Below are positions 51,626 through 60,447 of a stretch of DNA of 64,000 nt, piece by piece (positions within the stretch are counted from its first letter, which is position 1; each line of letters begins with the position of its first letter). Both the position numbers and the translations under genes were made by a program. Source of the stretch: Halopelagius longus (GTDB taxonomy: Archaea > Halobacteriota > Halobacteria > Halobacteriales > Haloferacaceae); assembly GCF_900100875.1 (NCBI RefSeq), contig NZ_FNKQ01000004.1, positions 62,001-126,000 on the forward strand, given 5' to 3'. The notes beneath the pieces are model-generated. The model was not told the DNA's origin and searched no databases. It saw only the letters and a program-made list of their open reading frames with translations.

Positions 51626-51936
51626 GTCCGCGAACTGTCGGGCCGTTGACCCGGACCGGGCGTTCTCGGGCGGGCGATGGGCGATGGAAACGGCGTCGGA
51701 CCTCCCTTTCCCCGTCGTCGGACGCAGAAGTGACGGTCAGCGGTCAGGTGCACGCCTGGTAAATCGACCCCCTCCGCAAAGTCTTTTGAGCCTTCGTAGG
51801 GGGGTGGTTCGCGGGGCGGTGGAACTTCGCGGAGGGAGGGTTTCGTGGGGGAGTCGGAACAGTGTGACCGCTTCGGTCGTCCAGATTCCGACCGCTATTC
51901 CGACGACTTATAAATATTCGAGACGTACACGGAAGC

Positions 51937-52671
51937 ATGCATTATAGCGGGAGGTACGTTCAGTCGGAGCACCAACTGACGCTCCTCCTCGTCGCCGTCC
52001 TCGTCGGAGTTGGAGCGTACGTCCCGATAGACCGGGGGTCGGTTCCGACGGACGTCCTCGAGATACTGCTCCCCGTCGGCGTTTCGGTCGGACTCCTGGT
52101 ACTCACGCTCTACGTCCGCCGCCAACGCTTCGAGTCCGAGCAGATAGACCACATCGTCAAACTGGGATGGGTCGGGGCACTCGCCGCCGGGGCTATCGGC
52201 GGGTGGTGGGTCGTCCTCCACCGGGTCCGCGAACTGCCGGTCTGGCAGTTGAACGACCAACTCGTCACCGTTTGGAGTCTCGGTATCGGCGGGGGTATCC
52301 TCGTCGGGATGTACACCGTCCGCCCGCGAACGTTCGAACGAGACGCCGACCGCGAACGCGTCCTCGCGGAGACGACGTGGACGAACAGAACGGGGCCGGA
52401 CCCCATCGTAGAGACGATAGTCGAGACGATAGCCGAGATAGAAGCGGTGGACCCACTGGAGATAGGCCCCCTATACGACCACATCGACCCGGACATCGTC
52501 GCCGACCTCAGGAGTCAGAACGACTCGCAGTGGCAGTTGCTGTTCTATACCGACGACTACGAGATTCGAGTCAACAGTCAGGGGACGGTCACGATATACC
52601 ATACCGACGTTCGGGACGACGAACCCGTGATAACCGCCGCGTCCGACGTGCTTTCGGACGGCCGAAGGTAG
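51937..52671 (+). CDS. Membrane protein with C-terminal HalOD1 output domain
   Basis: The 244-residue product has four hydrophobic helices in its first 130 residues (LTLLLVAVLVGVGAYV, LLPVGVSVGLLVLTLYV, GALAAGAIGGWWVVL, LGIGGGILVGMYTV). The C-terminal region ETIVETIAEIEAVDPLEIGP with LYDHIDPDIV matches the haloarchaeal HalOD1 domain, which is thought to be an output module in signal proteins. Its TATA box ends 20 bp before the ATG, consistent with leaderless transcription. It directly precedes the origin-like block. Function unknown. Confidence 0.85.
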   Translation: MHYSGRYVQSEHQLTLLLVAVLVGVGAYVPIDRGSVPTDVLEILLPVGVSVGLLVLTLYVRRQRFESEQIDHIVKLGWVGALAAGAIGGWWVVLHRVRELPVWQLNDQLVTVWSLGIGGGILVGMYTVRPRTFERDADRERVLAETTWTNRTGPDPIVETIVETIAEIEAVDPLEIGPLYDHIDPDIVADLRSQNDSQWQLLFYTDDYEIRVNSQGTVTIYHTDVRDDEPVITAASDVLSDGRR

Positions 52672-52719
52672 GACTCTCGGCCGAACGGGAGCTATCGAGC
52701 GTCGGCCGCCACAGACACA

Positions 52720-53179
52720 CCACTATTACACGTGAAGCGCGCTCGGTCGCCGGCAGGGCGTCGGACACCACCGATTCAAGTGAAATGCGCGGCGGCACAC
52801 ACACCCCACCGTTGCAAGTGATCGAGGCCGAGGCGGTGGGGAGGGGGGTGTTCAGTTGCCTCTCGAAGCGGTGATCGAAGGTCAATCGACCCGGCGAACC
52901 GGGACACAGACACACCACTTTTGCAAGTGAAGGTTCGAACGAGGGGGTTGATCGGTTCGCGACCGGAGTTGAGAACTGCCGTCTCCCTCCCGGACAGACA
53001 CCACTGTTGCGAGTGAAAACAGACTAGTCAGGCCCAATCACGAGGAAATAACGGAATACCCCATCCAAATAATATCAGCGCTTCAGATGAAACAGTGGTG
53101 TGTTGTTCTTCTAGAGTACCCTCTCACACTAGCTTCACTTGCAACAGTGGAGTGTGTGTGTCTTCACTTGCATCAGATG
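52720..53179. other. Replication-origin-like region: five direct and three inverted Orc boxes around an AT-rich spacer
   Basis: Direct 17-base copies lie at 52720-52736, 52768-52784, 52806-52822, 52915-52931 and 53001-53017; inverted copies at 53082-53098, 53134-53150 and 53163-53179. The best are CCACTTTTGCAAGTGAA, CCACTGTTGCGAGTGAA and (inverted) CCACTGTTGCAAGTGAA. Many are preceded by GACACA. Between the two orientations is an AT-richer stretch (53024-53080, including CCAAATAATATC) suited to unwinding. The orc1/cdc6 gene follows at once. This is the layout of archaeal origins with Orc boxes facing each other around a duplex-unwinding element. Confidence 0.85.
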
Positions 53180-53231
53180 AATCAGTTGTAACCGTGGTTT
53201 TAAGTGGGTACACTGTAAGGTGCGAAGCACG

Positions 53232-54458
53232 ATGCGCCGCTTCGAGCGGAAACAGAACATCTTCCACAACAAGGACGCCTTGGGGGAGTCCTACCGACCG
53301 GAGCGGATTCAGGAACGGGACGAGGAGATCGAGGAGTACATGGACGCGCTCCAACCCGTCGTCGACGGGTGGGAACCGAACAACGTCTTCCTCTACGGCA
53401 ACACCGGCGTCGGAAAGACGGCGGTGACCGAGTACCTGCTCAAAGTACTGCGAGAGGACGTCGAACAGTACGACGACGTGGACCTGCACGTCCTCTCTCT
53501 GAACTGCAAGACGCTCAACTCCTCCTATCAGGTGGCCATCGAGTTGGTCAACGAACTCCGTCCGGCGGGCGGCGAAATCAGTTCGACCGGATACCCCCAA
53601 CAGACCGTCTTCAAGAAGCTCTACAAGGAACTCGACGAGTTGGGCGGCACGATACTCGTCGTCCTCGACGAGATTGACTCCATCGGAGAGCGGGACGAAC
53701 TGCTGTACGAACTCCCTCGCGCCCGGTCGAACGGGAAACTGGAGCACGCGAAAGTCGGTATCGTCGGCATCTCGAACGACTTCAAGTTCAGAGACAGACT
53801 CGACCCCCGCGCGCAGGACACCCTCTGCGAACGCGAACTCCACTTCCCGCCGTACGACGCGCCGGAGTTGCAGAACATCCTCGAATCCCGTGCTAGCGTG
53901 GCACTCTCGGAGGGTGCCTACGAGGAGGGCGCGTTGAACCTGTGTGCGGCGCTGGCGGCGAGAGACAGCGGAAGTGCGAGACAGGCGCTCGACTTGCTCC
54001 GGTTAGCCGGCGAGTACGCGGAGAACCGCGACGACGAGTGCATCACCCGTACCCACGTCGAAACCGCCCGGGAGAAACTGGAGCAGGAACGCGTCGTCGA
54101 GGGGATGCGCGAACTCACCGTGAACGGCCACTACGCCCTGTTGGCCGTCGTCTCGAAGGCCGCCCAGCGAGAGACGCCCTGCCGGATGCGCGACGTGTAC
54201 GACGAGTACGTGAGCCTCTGTGAGAAAGCCGACATCGAACCCCTCGCACAGCGGTCGATTCACAACCACCTCTCGGACCTGCGGATGCTCGGCATCCTCT
54301 CCGCCGAGGAGAACCGCACGGGCTCTCGGGGGAACTACTACAGTTACGCGCTCGACGTTCCGTTCTCCAGCGCGATGACCGCGCTTACCGACGTCCTCTC
54401 GCTGGAATCCGTCCTCGAAGACATCCGCACGACCGCTCGACGGTACGACATCGTCTGA
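53232..54458 (+). CDS. cdc6: Orc1/Cdc6 family replication initiator
   Basis: This 408-residue protein is an archaeal Orc1/Cdc6 AAA+ initiator. Walker A is GNTGVGKT (residues 56-63) and Walker B VVLDEIDSI (near 143); sensor 1 lies in GIVGISNDFKF and the sensor-2 region near SGSARQALDLLRLA. A winged-helix domain follows after about residue 290. It should bind the repeats flanking it and load the MCM helicase. The ATG at 53232 is chosen; TTTTAAG at 53198-53204 is a promoter element about 28 bp upstream, and a GTG at 53220 is less likely. Haloarchaea carry many such genes, often each with its own origin. Confidence 0.96.
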   Translation: MRRFERKQNIFHNKDALGESYRPERIQERDEEIEEYMDALQPVVDGWEPNNVFLYGNTGVGKTAVTEYLLKVLREDVEQYDDVDLHVLSLNCKTLNSSYQVAIELVNELRPAGGEISSTGYPQQTVFKKLYKELDELGGTILVVLDEIDSIGERDELLYELPRARSNGKLEHAKVGIVGISNDFKFRDRLDPRAQDTLCERELHFPPYDAPELQNILESRASVALSEGAYEEGALNLCAALAARDSGSARQALDLLRLAGEYAENRDDECITRTHVETAREKLEQERVVEGMRELTVNGHYALLAVVSKAAQRETPCRMRDVYDEYVSLCEKADIEPLAQRSIHNHLSDLRMLGILSAEENRTGSRGNYYSYALDVPFSSAMTALTDVLSLESVLEDIRTTARRYDIV

Positions 54459-54510
54459 CCGGCATCTCCGCTCTGTCGCCGACTCGACGCCTCTCCGGCG
54501 GGTCCCCACT

Positions 54511-54560
54511 CCACTCTTTCAAGTGAAGGGGTCTCGGCTCGAATTCACTTGCGGAAGTGG
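54511..54560. repeat. Facing pair of Orc-box-like repeats downstream of cdc6
   Basis: A direct copy (CCACTCTTTCAAGTGAA, 54511-54527) and an inverted copy (TTCACTTGCGGAAGTGG, 54544-54560) of the origin repeat face each other 16 bp apart just after the cdc6 stop. They share the same 17-base pattern as the copies upstream, so the initiator gene is enclosed by its presumed binding sites on both sides. Confidence 0.8.
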
Positions 54561-55237
54561 TGTGTCCCTCGGATGCATCTTCGGGAGATGGAGTTCTCTC
54601 CGATATCGAGCCTATCTGGGAGACTACCAAGTGTTCTCTGCTGATTTACCAGTTCGAGGTGATTTTATCGCGGGCTCAGCGGACAGAGTCAGCGAACCCG
54701 TAATTTCGTATAATATGGGAGTGAAAATAAGAAAAGATCTTTGTGTCTATCACGTGTCATCATTCGTAGGATGCTCACTTAGCGGAAGGCCGCCTCACGT
54801 GAGGAAGAACAGACCGTCCTCACGTGTCGAAGGCCACTAACAGAGACGGAGATATCTCGACGCAAATCCGTCTGGCAGCACAGCGATGCAGCGTCAATAG
54901 CATACCTGCACAGCAACTGCCACGAGGAACTACGAAATCGAGACACGGATCGCTACTTCTGTTCCTCAGCCGCCGGAGTAACGCGTCCAGGCTCTGGACT
55001 ACCTTCTGAGCCACGGCACTACCGTTCGCGGCTCCGGCGTGCCCGCGATAGTCGTTTTTCACCGCAACTCGCCTTCTCAGAGCATCCTGGAGCTAGCACT
55101 AACGGCAGACTTCACCCGAAGTCAAGAGTCGATATGAACAGACGCGTACCGACGACCGATCCAGCAGTACAGCAGACCACCCAAACGACCGGCCGGGGCG
55201 TCCTCGACGCCCAGCGTATCCAGTACGGAGCGAACCG
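54561..55237. other. 677-bp lower-GC region with CACGTG sites, no clear gene
   Basis: I see no supportable gene here. GC content is clearly lower than in the rest of the window, especially 54640-54760 (many TTT/ATA runs). CACGTG occurs three times within about 75 bp: in ATCACGTGTCA near 54749-54759, in the perfect 12-base palindrome CCTCACGTGAGG (54793-54804), and in CCTCACGTGTCG near 54819-54830. The remainder, 54840-55237, may hold remains of a mobile or decayed gene, but neither strand gives a family match I can name. Confidence 0.45.
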
Positions 55238-56215
55238 ATGATGAACGACGACACAGTTGACGAAGACATCGCGGCAGCTCTCACCAGTGCGTTCCCTGAG
55301 CGAGAGATCGAGGAAGTGCTTCCTGCGGGGCCGTCGTGGAACGACCTGAACGAGACAGTTCGTGTCGAGTTCGCCGACGGCCAATCGGCGTTTCTAAAGA
55401 TCGCCGCCGATGAAGACGGGTCTCGGATCACTCGGGAATGTGCCGTTATCGACTACGTCGATACATACTGTAACGTGGTCGTGCCAACGGTGATTGCGAG
55501 CGAGGCTGCCAGTGAACCCCCGTATCTCGTTACAGCGCCGATGCGCGAGCGGAGTCTCGCATCTCAATGGGCAGAGTTGAGGAGGACGGAACGAACGGCC
55601 GCCCTCCGACAAGTTGGGTGTGCCCTCGCGGACGTGAACTCGCAAGAGTTCGATCACCATGGGCACATCGTGGATGGTGATTCGGACGGGTTGGTCCTGG
55701 ACACCGGTTCGTGGACCACCATCCTCGTTGATCGAATCGAGATGATGCGGGAACTAGCATCGTCAGATCGCTTCGAGCAGTACTACGACGAGGTGATCGA
55801 GGGTGTCAAAGCAAATCGTGAGCGCCTCGATCTCGCACCTGCGACTCTCGCCCACGGCGATCCGGCCATGCCAAACATCTTTCGGAGCGAAACGACGCTC
55901 GGCTTCGTCGATTGGGAACGTGCGCACATCGGCGACCCTGCCAAGGAGCTCCACAGAGCGCAGAACCAGTTACTCGAATCGAGGAATCTTGACGAGGACG
56001 AACAGCTCGTGGCTGCACTCCACGACGGCTACCGCCAACGCGCAGGGTCCTTACCGACCGGCCTAGACGATCGTGCGCCAATCTACGATGCAGTCCGACT
56101 CCTTGGGACGGCTGGATTCTTCGACAAAGTCGTCGAGTTCTCCGACGAGTCGCCCGAAGAAGTTGCGACCTGGATCGAAGCAGAGATGACCGAACGCCTT
56201 AGCGCCATTCGATAA
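55238..56215 (+). CDS. Aminoglycoside phosphotransferase (APH)-family kinase-like protein
   Basis: The 325-residue product has the APH/choline-kinase catalytic motifs: the Brenner-type LAHGDPAMPNIF (HGDxxxxN, near residue 206) and LGFVDWERAHIGDPAKEL with the metal-binding Asp near 225. An N-terminal nucleotide lobe with ADGQSAFLKIAADEDG contains the Lys in FLKI. Substrates could be a sugar, amino alcohol or antibiotic; the sequence does not tell. Codon use is more A/T-rich than that of the surrounding genes, and with the next gene it forms a cargo-like pair beside the origin. Start could be ATG 55238 or 55241. Confidence 0.82.
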   Translation: MMNDDTVDEDIAAALTSAFPEREIEEVLPAGPSWNDLNETVRVEFADGQSAFLKIAADEDGSRITRECAVIDYVDTYCNVVVPTVIASEAASEPPYLVTAPMRERSLASQWAELRRTERTAALRQVGCALADVNSQEFDHHGHIVDGDSDGLVLDTGSWTTILVDRIEMMRELASSDRFEQYYDEVIEGVKANRERLDLAPATLAHGDPAMPNIFRSETTLGFVDWERAHIGDPAKELHRAQNQLLESRNLDEDEQLVAALHDGYRQRAGSLPTGLDDRAPIYDAVRLLGTAGFFDKVVEFSDESPEEVATWIEAEMTERLSAIR

Positions 56216-56222
56216 TGAGAGG

Positions 56223-56828
56223 ATGAACAACGACCGGCAGCCAGACGAGCCGTACTGTTCGCTACGGGCCGACAACGAGGAACGGTGGTCGTTCATTCAG
56301 CAGTATCTCGAAGACCACCATCGAAGCGCTCTGGACATCGGCTGTGCAGAAGGGTATTTCACGAACGCCGCCGCCGAGTTCGGACTAGAGGTAACGGGGA
56401 TCGAGATGGACGAGGATCGGTACAGGCGCGCTGAGGCGGAGTTCGGAGCGAACGAAAACTGTCAGTTCCGATTACAGCGTATCACACCGGAGAACGTTTC
56501 TGAGCTCCCATCGACCGACGTCACGTTTCTGCTGACGATTCAGCATCACTGGGTCGGTGCATATGGTATCGAAGAAGCGACGCGGATGTTGAAGGTCGTC
56601 GGGCAGAAGACGAGTCTCCTACTTTACGAACCCCCGGGGACGATGTATCTCTCAAAAGCCGACCCGATACATCCTGCTGAGAGTATCTCGAAGTATCGGT
56701 CGTATCTGCTGGATATCTTTGATGGGACGGCAACCATTCGGGATGTCGAATTGTTCGATCACGTGAACGAAGGAGAGTACACGGATCGGCGCGATCCACT
56801 CTTCGTGATCGATACGGCAGATATCTGA
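56223..56828 (+). CDS. SAM-dependent methyltransferase, small
   Basis: A 201-residue class I methyltransferase: motif I reads SALDIGCAEGYFTNAA near residue 38, with VTGIEMDEDRYRRAEAEF after it and DVTFLLTIQHHW at motif IV. It begins seven bases after the stop of the kinase-like gene, so both are co-transcribed. Its codon use is also AT-richer than the window average. The pair looks like a transferred two-gene unit, perhaps acting in sequence on one small molecule or sugar. The substrate is unknown. Confidence 0.82.
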   Translation: MNNDRQPDEPYCSLRADNEERWSFIQQYLEDHHRSALDIGCAEGYFTNAAAEFGLEVTGIEMDEDRYRRAEAEFGANENCQFRLQRITPENVSELPSTDVTFLLTIQHHWVGAYGIEEATRMLKVVGQKTSLLLYEPPGTMYLSKADPIHPAESISKYRSYLLDIFDGTATIRDVELFDHVNEGEYTDRRDPLFVIDTADI

Positions 56829-57002
56829 GCGGTTGACTAACGGGGGGTACTTTCGATATTCCAGTTATATTTCAACCCCCTCTTCACCTCGGACAATGCC
56901 CACCTTGGTTAGTGGCGACGTTGCAAGATCCGAGCACTCTCTTTCTAACCCAGTTGAAATACCGTTGAAAAGTTTGATACTGTATCTGCTCGTCAACCAT
57001 TC

Positions 57003-57671
57003 ATGGCATTCGGGGAGCGTATCTCGTTCGTGACCACGGGTGACGATGCGGATGAACGCCTCATCCGAGAGTACGTCGTTCCGGCGGTCGATCGACTCGA
57101 AGCTATCGACGACTGCACGGGCGTACGGTTCTCTCGGTTCGGAATGGACCCCCGATACGACCGGAGTGAGGTAATGCTCGGCATCTACGGCGACTTTGAG
57201 ACCGTAATTCGTTCCGAACGCGACCGATGGGACGCCCTCGTCGAAGACGGATACGCCGAATCGTGGTCTCGCGAGGGACCGCCGTTCGCGGACAAATCCG
57301 AACCGGTTCAGCGGTTCCTCGGTCGGGCTTACGTTCTCGGTAGCGGTATGGCGTGCGAATACTTCGACCGGTTCGAGGACCGGCCGGAACTCGTCGAAGA
57401 GGTTGCAGACGACGACGGTCGGCGGTACGGCCTCTGGTGTGCGTTTCACGTCCTCGCGAACAACATGGGCTATCGCGCGGAGGAAGAAGTCGATGCGTAC
57501 GAACGCCTCCTCCGAGACCGACTCGTTTCGCTCACGGAACTGCGTGACTACGATTTCGTTCGCGACCGTATCGAAGACGTCCGTACCGAATTAGACGAAC
57601 TCGAATGCACCGTCGACGAACTCGAAGAGCGAGGGGGATTCGACTACTACTCCGGCCCAAACCGACGCTAG
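57003..57671 (+). CDS. Hypothetical haloarchaeal protein
   Basis: I do not recognise this 222-residue acidic protein. It is soluble, without signal or membrane segment, and helical in its second half (VRTELDELECTVDELEERGG suggests a coiled coil). Conserved-looking aromatic stretches include FSRFGMDPRYDRSE and YGLWCAFHVLANNMGY. The ATG at 57003 is favoured; an AT-rich promoter region (AAAAGTTTGATACTG, 56968-56982) lies about 27 bp upstream. The 174-bp gap before it, 56829-57002, holds no gene. Confidence 0.7.
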   Translation: MAFGERISFVTTGDDADERLIREYVVPAVDRLEAIDDCTGVRFSRFGMDPRYDRSEVMLGIYGDFETVIRSERDRWDALVEDGYAESWSREGPPFADKSEPVQRFLGRAYVLGSGMACEYFDRFEDRPELVEEVADDDGRRYGLWCAFHVLANNMGYRAEEEVDAYERLLRDRLVSLTELRDYDFVRDRIEDVRTELDELECTVDELEERGGFDYYSGPNRR

Positions 57672-57777
57672 TCACTCTCTACTTTCTCTGTGACGCCGTC
57701 CGAAGGTGGAGATGCAAGTATCTCCGACTACGTGTCAGTACCCAACCATTATACGATCGTAAACTGCGGTTCGAACT

Positions 57778-58899
57778 ATGGTTTACGAGACCGGAAATCG
57801 GACGGTCGACGGCGCGGTAGAACGGGTTCTCGGCGGAGAGAGACTCGACCGGACGGACGCCCTCGCACTCGTCGCACAACCGGTCGAGGAGTTAGCTCCG
57901 GCGGCGGACTACGTTCGCGCCCGGTACGGCGACGACACCGTCGACGCCTGCAGTATCGTCAACGCGAAGGCGGGCAACTGTACGGAAGACTGCGGGTTCG
58001 GCGCGCAGTCGGCCCGCTTCGACACCGGAACCGACTCCTACGACTTCCTCGACCCCGACGAGATTCTCGCGGCCGCGAAGCGCGCCGAACGCGACGGCGC
58101 TCAGCGCTTCGGAATCGTCGTCGCGGAGGAGGGCGTGAGCAAGGACCGCCGCCCCGAGGAGTGGGCGGACGTCCTCCGGGCGATTCGTCTCGTCCGCGAC
58201 GAGACGGACGTCGAGGTGGACGCGAGTCTCGGCATCCTCACCGCGGAGGAAGCCGAGATACTCGCCGAAGAGGGCGTCTGCCACTACAACCACAACATCG
58301 AGACGTCCCCCGACTACTTCCCGGAAATCGTCTCCACTCACTCGTTCGAAGACCGAGTGAAGACGCTCGAACGTGCAAAGCGCGCGGGAATGGACCTCTG
58401 TGCCGGCGTCATCCTCGGCATGGGGGAAGCGCCGACGGACCGTATCGACGCCGCCCTCGCCCTCCGCGATATAGGCGTCGCGTCGCTTCCGGTGAACGTC
58501 CTCAACCCGGTCGAAGGTACGCCCCTCGGCGACGCGGACGAGGCGGCCATCACCACCGAGGAGATCATCCGGACCATCGCCGTCTACCGACTCCTCCATC
58601 CGGAGGCGCGCATCCGCCTCACCGGCGGCCGGGAGGTGAACCTCGACGTAGACGAACAGCACCTCCCGTTCGAGGCCGGCGCGGACGGCATCCTCACGGG
58701 CGACTACCTCACCACGACGGGGCAGTCGCCGGCCGACGACCTCGAAGTCATAGCGGAGGCCGGACTCCGTCCGAACACGGACGTCAACGATTTCGACCCC
58801 GAGGCGGTCAAGCGGCGCGGGCGCGACGACGTGCCGTCCGTCGAGACGGCGGCGGGGACGGCGACCGGCGACGCAACCGAGGACGGAACTCGAAACTGA
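57778..58899 (+). CDS. bioB: Biotin synthase homologue (BioB) lacking the third radical-SAM cysteine
   Basis: The 373-residue product is a BioB-family radical SAM protein: YNHNIETSPDYFPEIVSTH, DLCAGVILGMGEAPTDR and RIRLTGGREVNLDVDEQ align with the enzyme that inserts sulfur into dethiobiotin. The radical-SAM motif, normally CxxxCxxC, reads CTEDCGFGAQS (near 57980-58012): the third Cys is Gly (GGC). The 2Fe-2S ligands matching E. coli Cys97 and Cys128 also appear as Gly and Asp, while Cys188 and Arg260 equivalents are kept. CATTATACG (57748-57756) is a TATA element 27 bp before the ATG. Unless the base is a sequence error, ordinary activity is doubtful. No other biotin gene is in the window. 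Confidence 0.85.
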   Translation: MVYETGNRTVDGAVERVLGGERLDRTDALALVAQPVEELAPAADYVRARYGDDTVDACSIVNAKAGNCTEDCGFGAQSARFDTGTDSYDFLDPDEILAAAKRAERDGAQRFGIVVAEEGVSKDRRPEEWADVLRAIRLVRDETDVEVDASLGILTAEEAEILAEEGVCHYNHNIETSPDYFPEIVSTHSFEDRVKTLERAKRAGMDLCAGVILGMGEAPTDRIDAALALRDIGVASLPVNVLNPVEGTPLGDADEAAITTEEIIRTIAVYRLLHPEARIRLTGGREVNLDVDEQHLPFEAGADGILTGDYLTTTGQSPADDLEVIAEAGLRPNTDVNDFDPEAVKRRGRDDVPSVETAAGTATGDATEDGTRN

Positions 58900-58954
58900 G
58901 TGCGAACGACCTCCCATTACGGTAGACGAACGCCTCGCCCGAACTCACAGTCTG

Positions 58955-59656
58955 TTACTCGACGTCTTCGAGTCTCTCGCGAACGCTCTCGGCGTCGAGT
59001 TCGTCTATCTCGTCGAGTCCGAGAGAGACGACGAGAGGGTAGAAGTGGCGGTTCTTCTCGAAACTCTCGTCGAACTCGTACTCGTAGTCGGCTTTGAGCA
59101 TCGCGTACGCCCTGTCGAGGTTCCGCCGCACGTCGTGCGGGAGGTACATGTACGTCGGCTTCTGCTCGTCTTTGACGGACATCGCCGGCGACTCCTCTCT
59201 CGCCGACGCGTCTTCCTCTTCTCCGCTCTCGCCGTCCGTCGCGTCCCTCTCCGCGTCCGGAGCGTCGGACTCCGTTTTCGCGCCGTCTTCCTCGTCCGTC
59301 GCTACGGTCTCGTCGGTCTCTCCGGTCCCACCGCTTCCGTCTCCACTCTCGGCGTTTTCGGTCTCTTCCGTCTCTGTCGTCTCTCCTCTCTCTTCCGTCT
59401 CGTTCTTCTCTCCCGTCTCGCCCGTCTCTTCCGCCTCTCCTCTCTCTGCTGTCTCTTCCGTCTTTGTCGGTTTTGCTGTCTCTGCCGAACTCGTCGTCTC
59501 CGCCGAATCCGCCGTCTCGGCCTCCGTTCGCTCCTCGGATTCGTTCTCGGCGTCGGGTTCCTCTCCGTCGTCTTCGTCCGCGGCGAAACCGTGTGCGCGG
59601 TCGCGGGCGCGTTGGCGACGGCGTCGGAGTCGGTCGGCGCGGTCACCGTCGCTCAT
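58955..59656 (-). CDS. ParA partner protein with Glu/Thr-rich region (putative segregation adaptor)
   Basis: The 233-residue product has three parts: a basic N-terminus (RADRLRRRRQRARDRAHGF), a long low-complexity acidic tract (about residues 28-160) rich in Glu, Thr, Gly and Ala with repeated TEETGE/TAE-like units, and a conserved-looking C-terminus containing KPTYMYLPHDVRRNLDRAYA and RHFYPLVVSLGLDEID. Its ATG overlaps the parA stop (ATGA), so they form one operon. In haloarchaeal plasmids ParA is often followed by such a partner; a centromere-binding or adaptor role is inferred from that arrangement only. No ParB nuclease motif is seen. Confidence 0.7.
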   Translation of the reverse strand: MSDGDRADRLRRRRQRARDRAHGFAADEDDGEEPDAENESEERTEAETADSAETTSSAETAKPTKTEETAERGEAEETGETGEKNETEERGETTETEETENAESGDGSGGTGETDETVATDEEDGAKTESDAPDAERDATDGESGEEEDASAREESPAMSVKDEQKPTYMYLPHDVRRNLDRAYAMLKADYEYEFDESFEKNRHFYPLVVSLGLDEIDELDAESVRERLEDVE

Positions 59657-60447
59657 GCGTTCGCCTCCGCGAGACCGAACTGTTCGTCGAGGTTCGCCGC
59701 CACGTCGAGGAACGTCTCGCACATGTCGCAGTCGGGGTTGAATTCGAGGAGCGACACGCCGGAGTCGAGGGCTTTCTGCACGTCGGCGCGTTCGCGGATC
59801 TCCCAGACCGGAACGTCCTCGAACGCGGCGTTTATCCAGTCGACCATCTCGCGGGCCTGCTTCTTCCGCACGTCGATGCGGTTGACGACGACGCCTCGGT
59901 CCCGGATGTCTATCTCGTAGTCGTACTCTAGGGCGTCGATGTGGTCGAAGAGCAACTCGAAGGCGCGCTTCGACGTCGACTCCGCGAGCGCGGGGATGAG
60001 GACGTTCTGCGTCGCAAACAGCGCGTTGTCCATAAGGTTCCCGAGGTTCGGCGGGCAGTCCACGATGACGTAGTCGTAGCCCTCTTCCACCTCACGGAGG
60101 ACGAGGTCGAGTTGTTCGCCGCTTCGACGCGCGAGGGTCAGTTCGGGCTCGGCGGCCGTCATGTCGATGTTCGACGGGATGACGTCCATCTCGGGGTGTT
60201 CGCGGACGATGTTCGTTATCTCCCCCCGCTTCTCGGCGTCCGTGAGGCAGTCGAACAGCGTCGGCGGTTCGTCGTCGTACGCCTCCATCAGACCGAGGTT
60301 CTCCGTTGCGTTCCCCTGCGGGTCCAAATCCACGAAGAGTACGTCGTGTCCGCGGGCGTTGAGTGCGCCCGCGACGTTGATGGCGATAGTCGTCTTCCCG
60401 ACGCCCCCTTTCTGGTTCGACACGCAGAGTTTTACTGGTCCGGCCAT
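59653..60447 (-). CDS. parA: ParA family ATPase
   Basis: This 264-residue protein is a Walker-type ParA/Soj/MinD ATPase: deviant Walker A NQKGGVGKTTIAINVA near residue 10, DLDPQGNATENLGL near 42, and Walker B YVIVDCPPNLGN near 120. It should move plasmid or chromosome origins by binding non-specific DNA in the ATP state. AACCTATAAGTTTAG (RC of about 60466-60480) is a TATA element about 27 bp before the ATG at 60447. It heads a two-gene operon with the Glu/Thr-rich partner and lies about 6 kb from cdc6. The gene product lacks an N-terminal helix-turn-helix, so autoregulation would need the partner. Confidence 0.93.
   Translation of the reverse strand: MAGPVKLCVSNQKGGVGKTTIAINVAGALNARGHDVLFVDLDPQGNATENLGLMEAYDDEPPTLFDCLTDAEKRGEITNIVREHPEMDVIPSNIDMTAAEPELTLARRSGEQLDLVLREVEEGYDYVIVDCPPNLGNLMDNALFATQNVLIPALAESTSKRAFELLFDHIDALEYDYEIDIRDRGVVVNRIDVRKKQAREMVDWINAAFEDVPVWEIRERADVQKALDSGVSLLEFNPDCDMCETFLDVAANLDEQFGLAEANA

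Noticed and set aside
54824-55062. Short frames on both strands in the lower-GC gap after cdc6
   Set aside because: No motif, promoter or family similarity; could be remains of a gene but nothing identifies one.
58955-59656. A frameshift in the ParA partner gene, suspected from its long repetitive acidic tract
   Set aside because: The frame is continuous from an ATG overlapping the parA stop to a well-formed C-terminal domain, so the tract is genuine low complexity.
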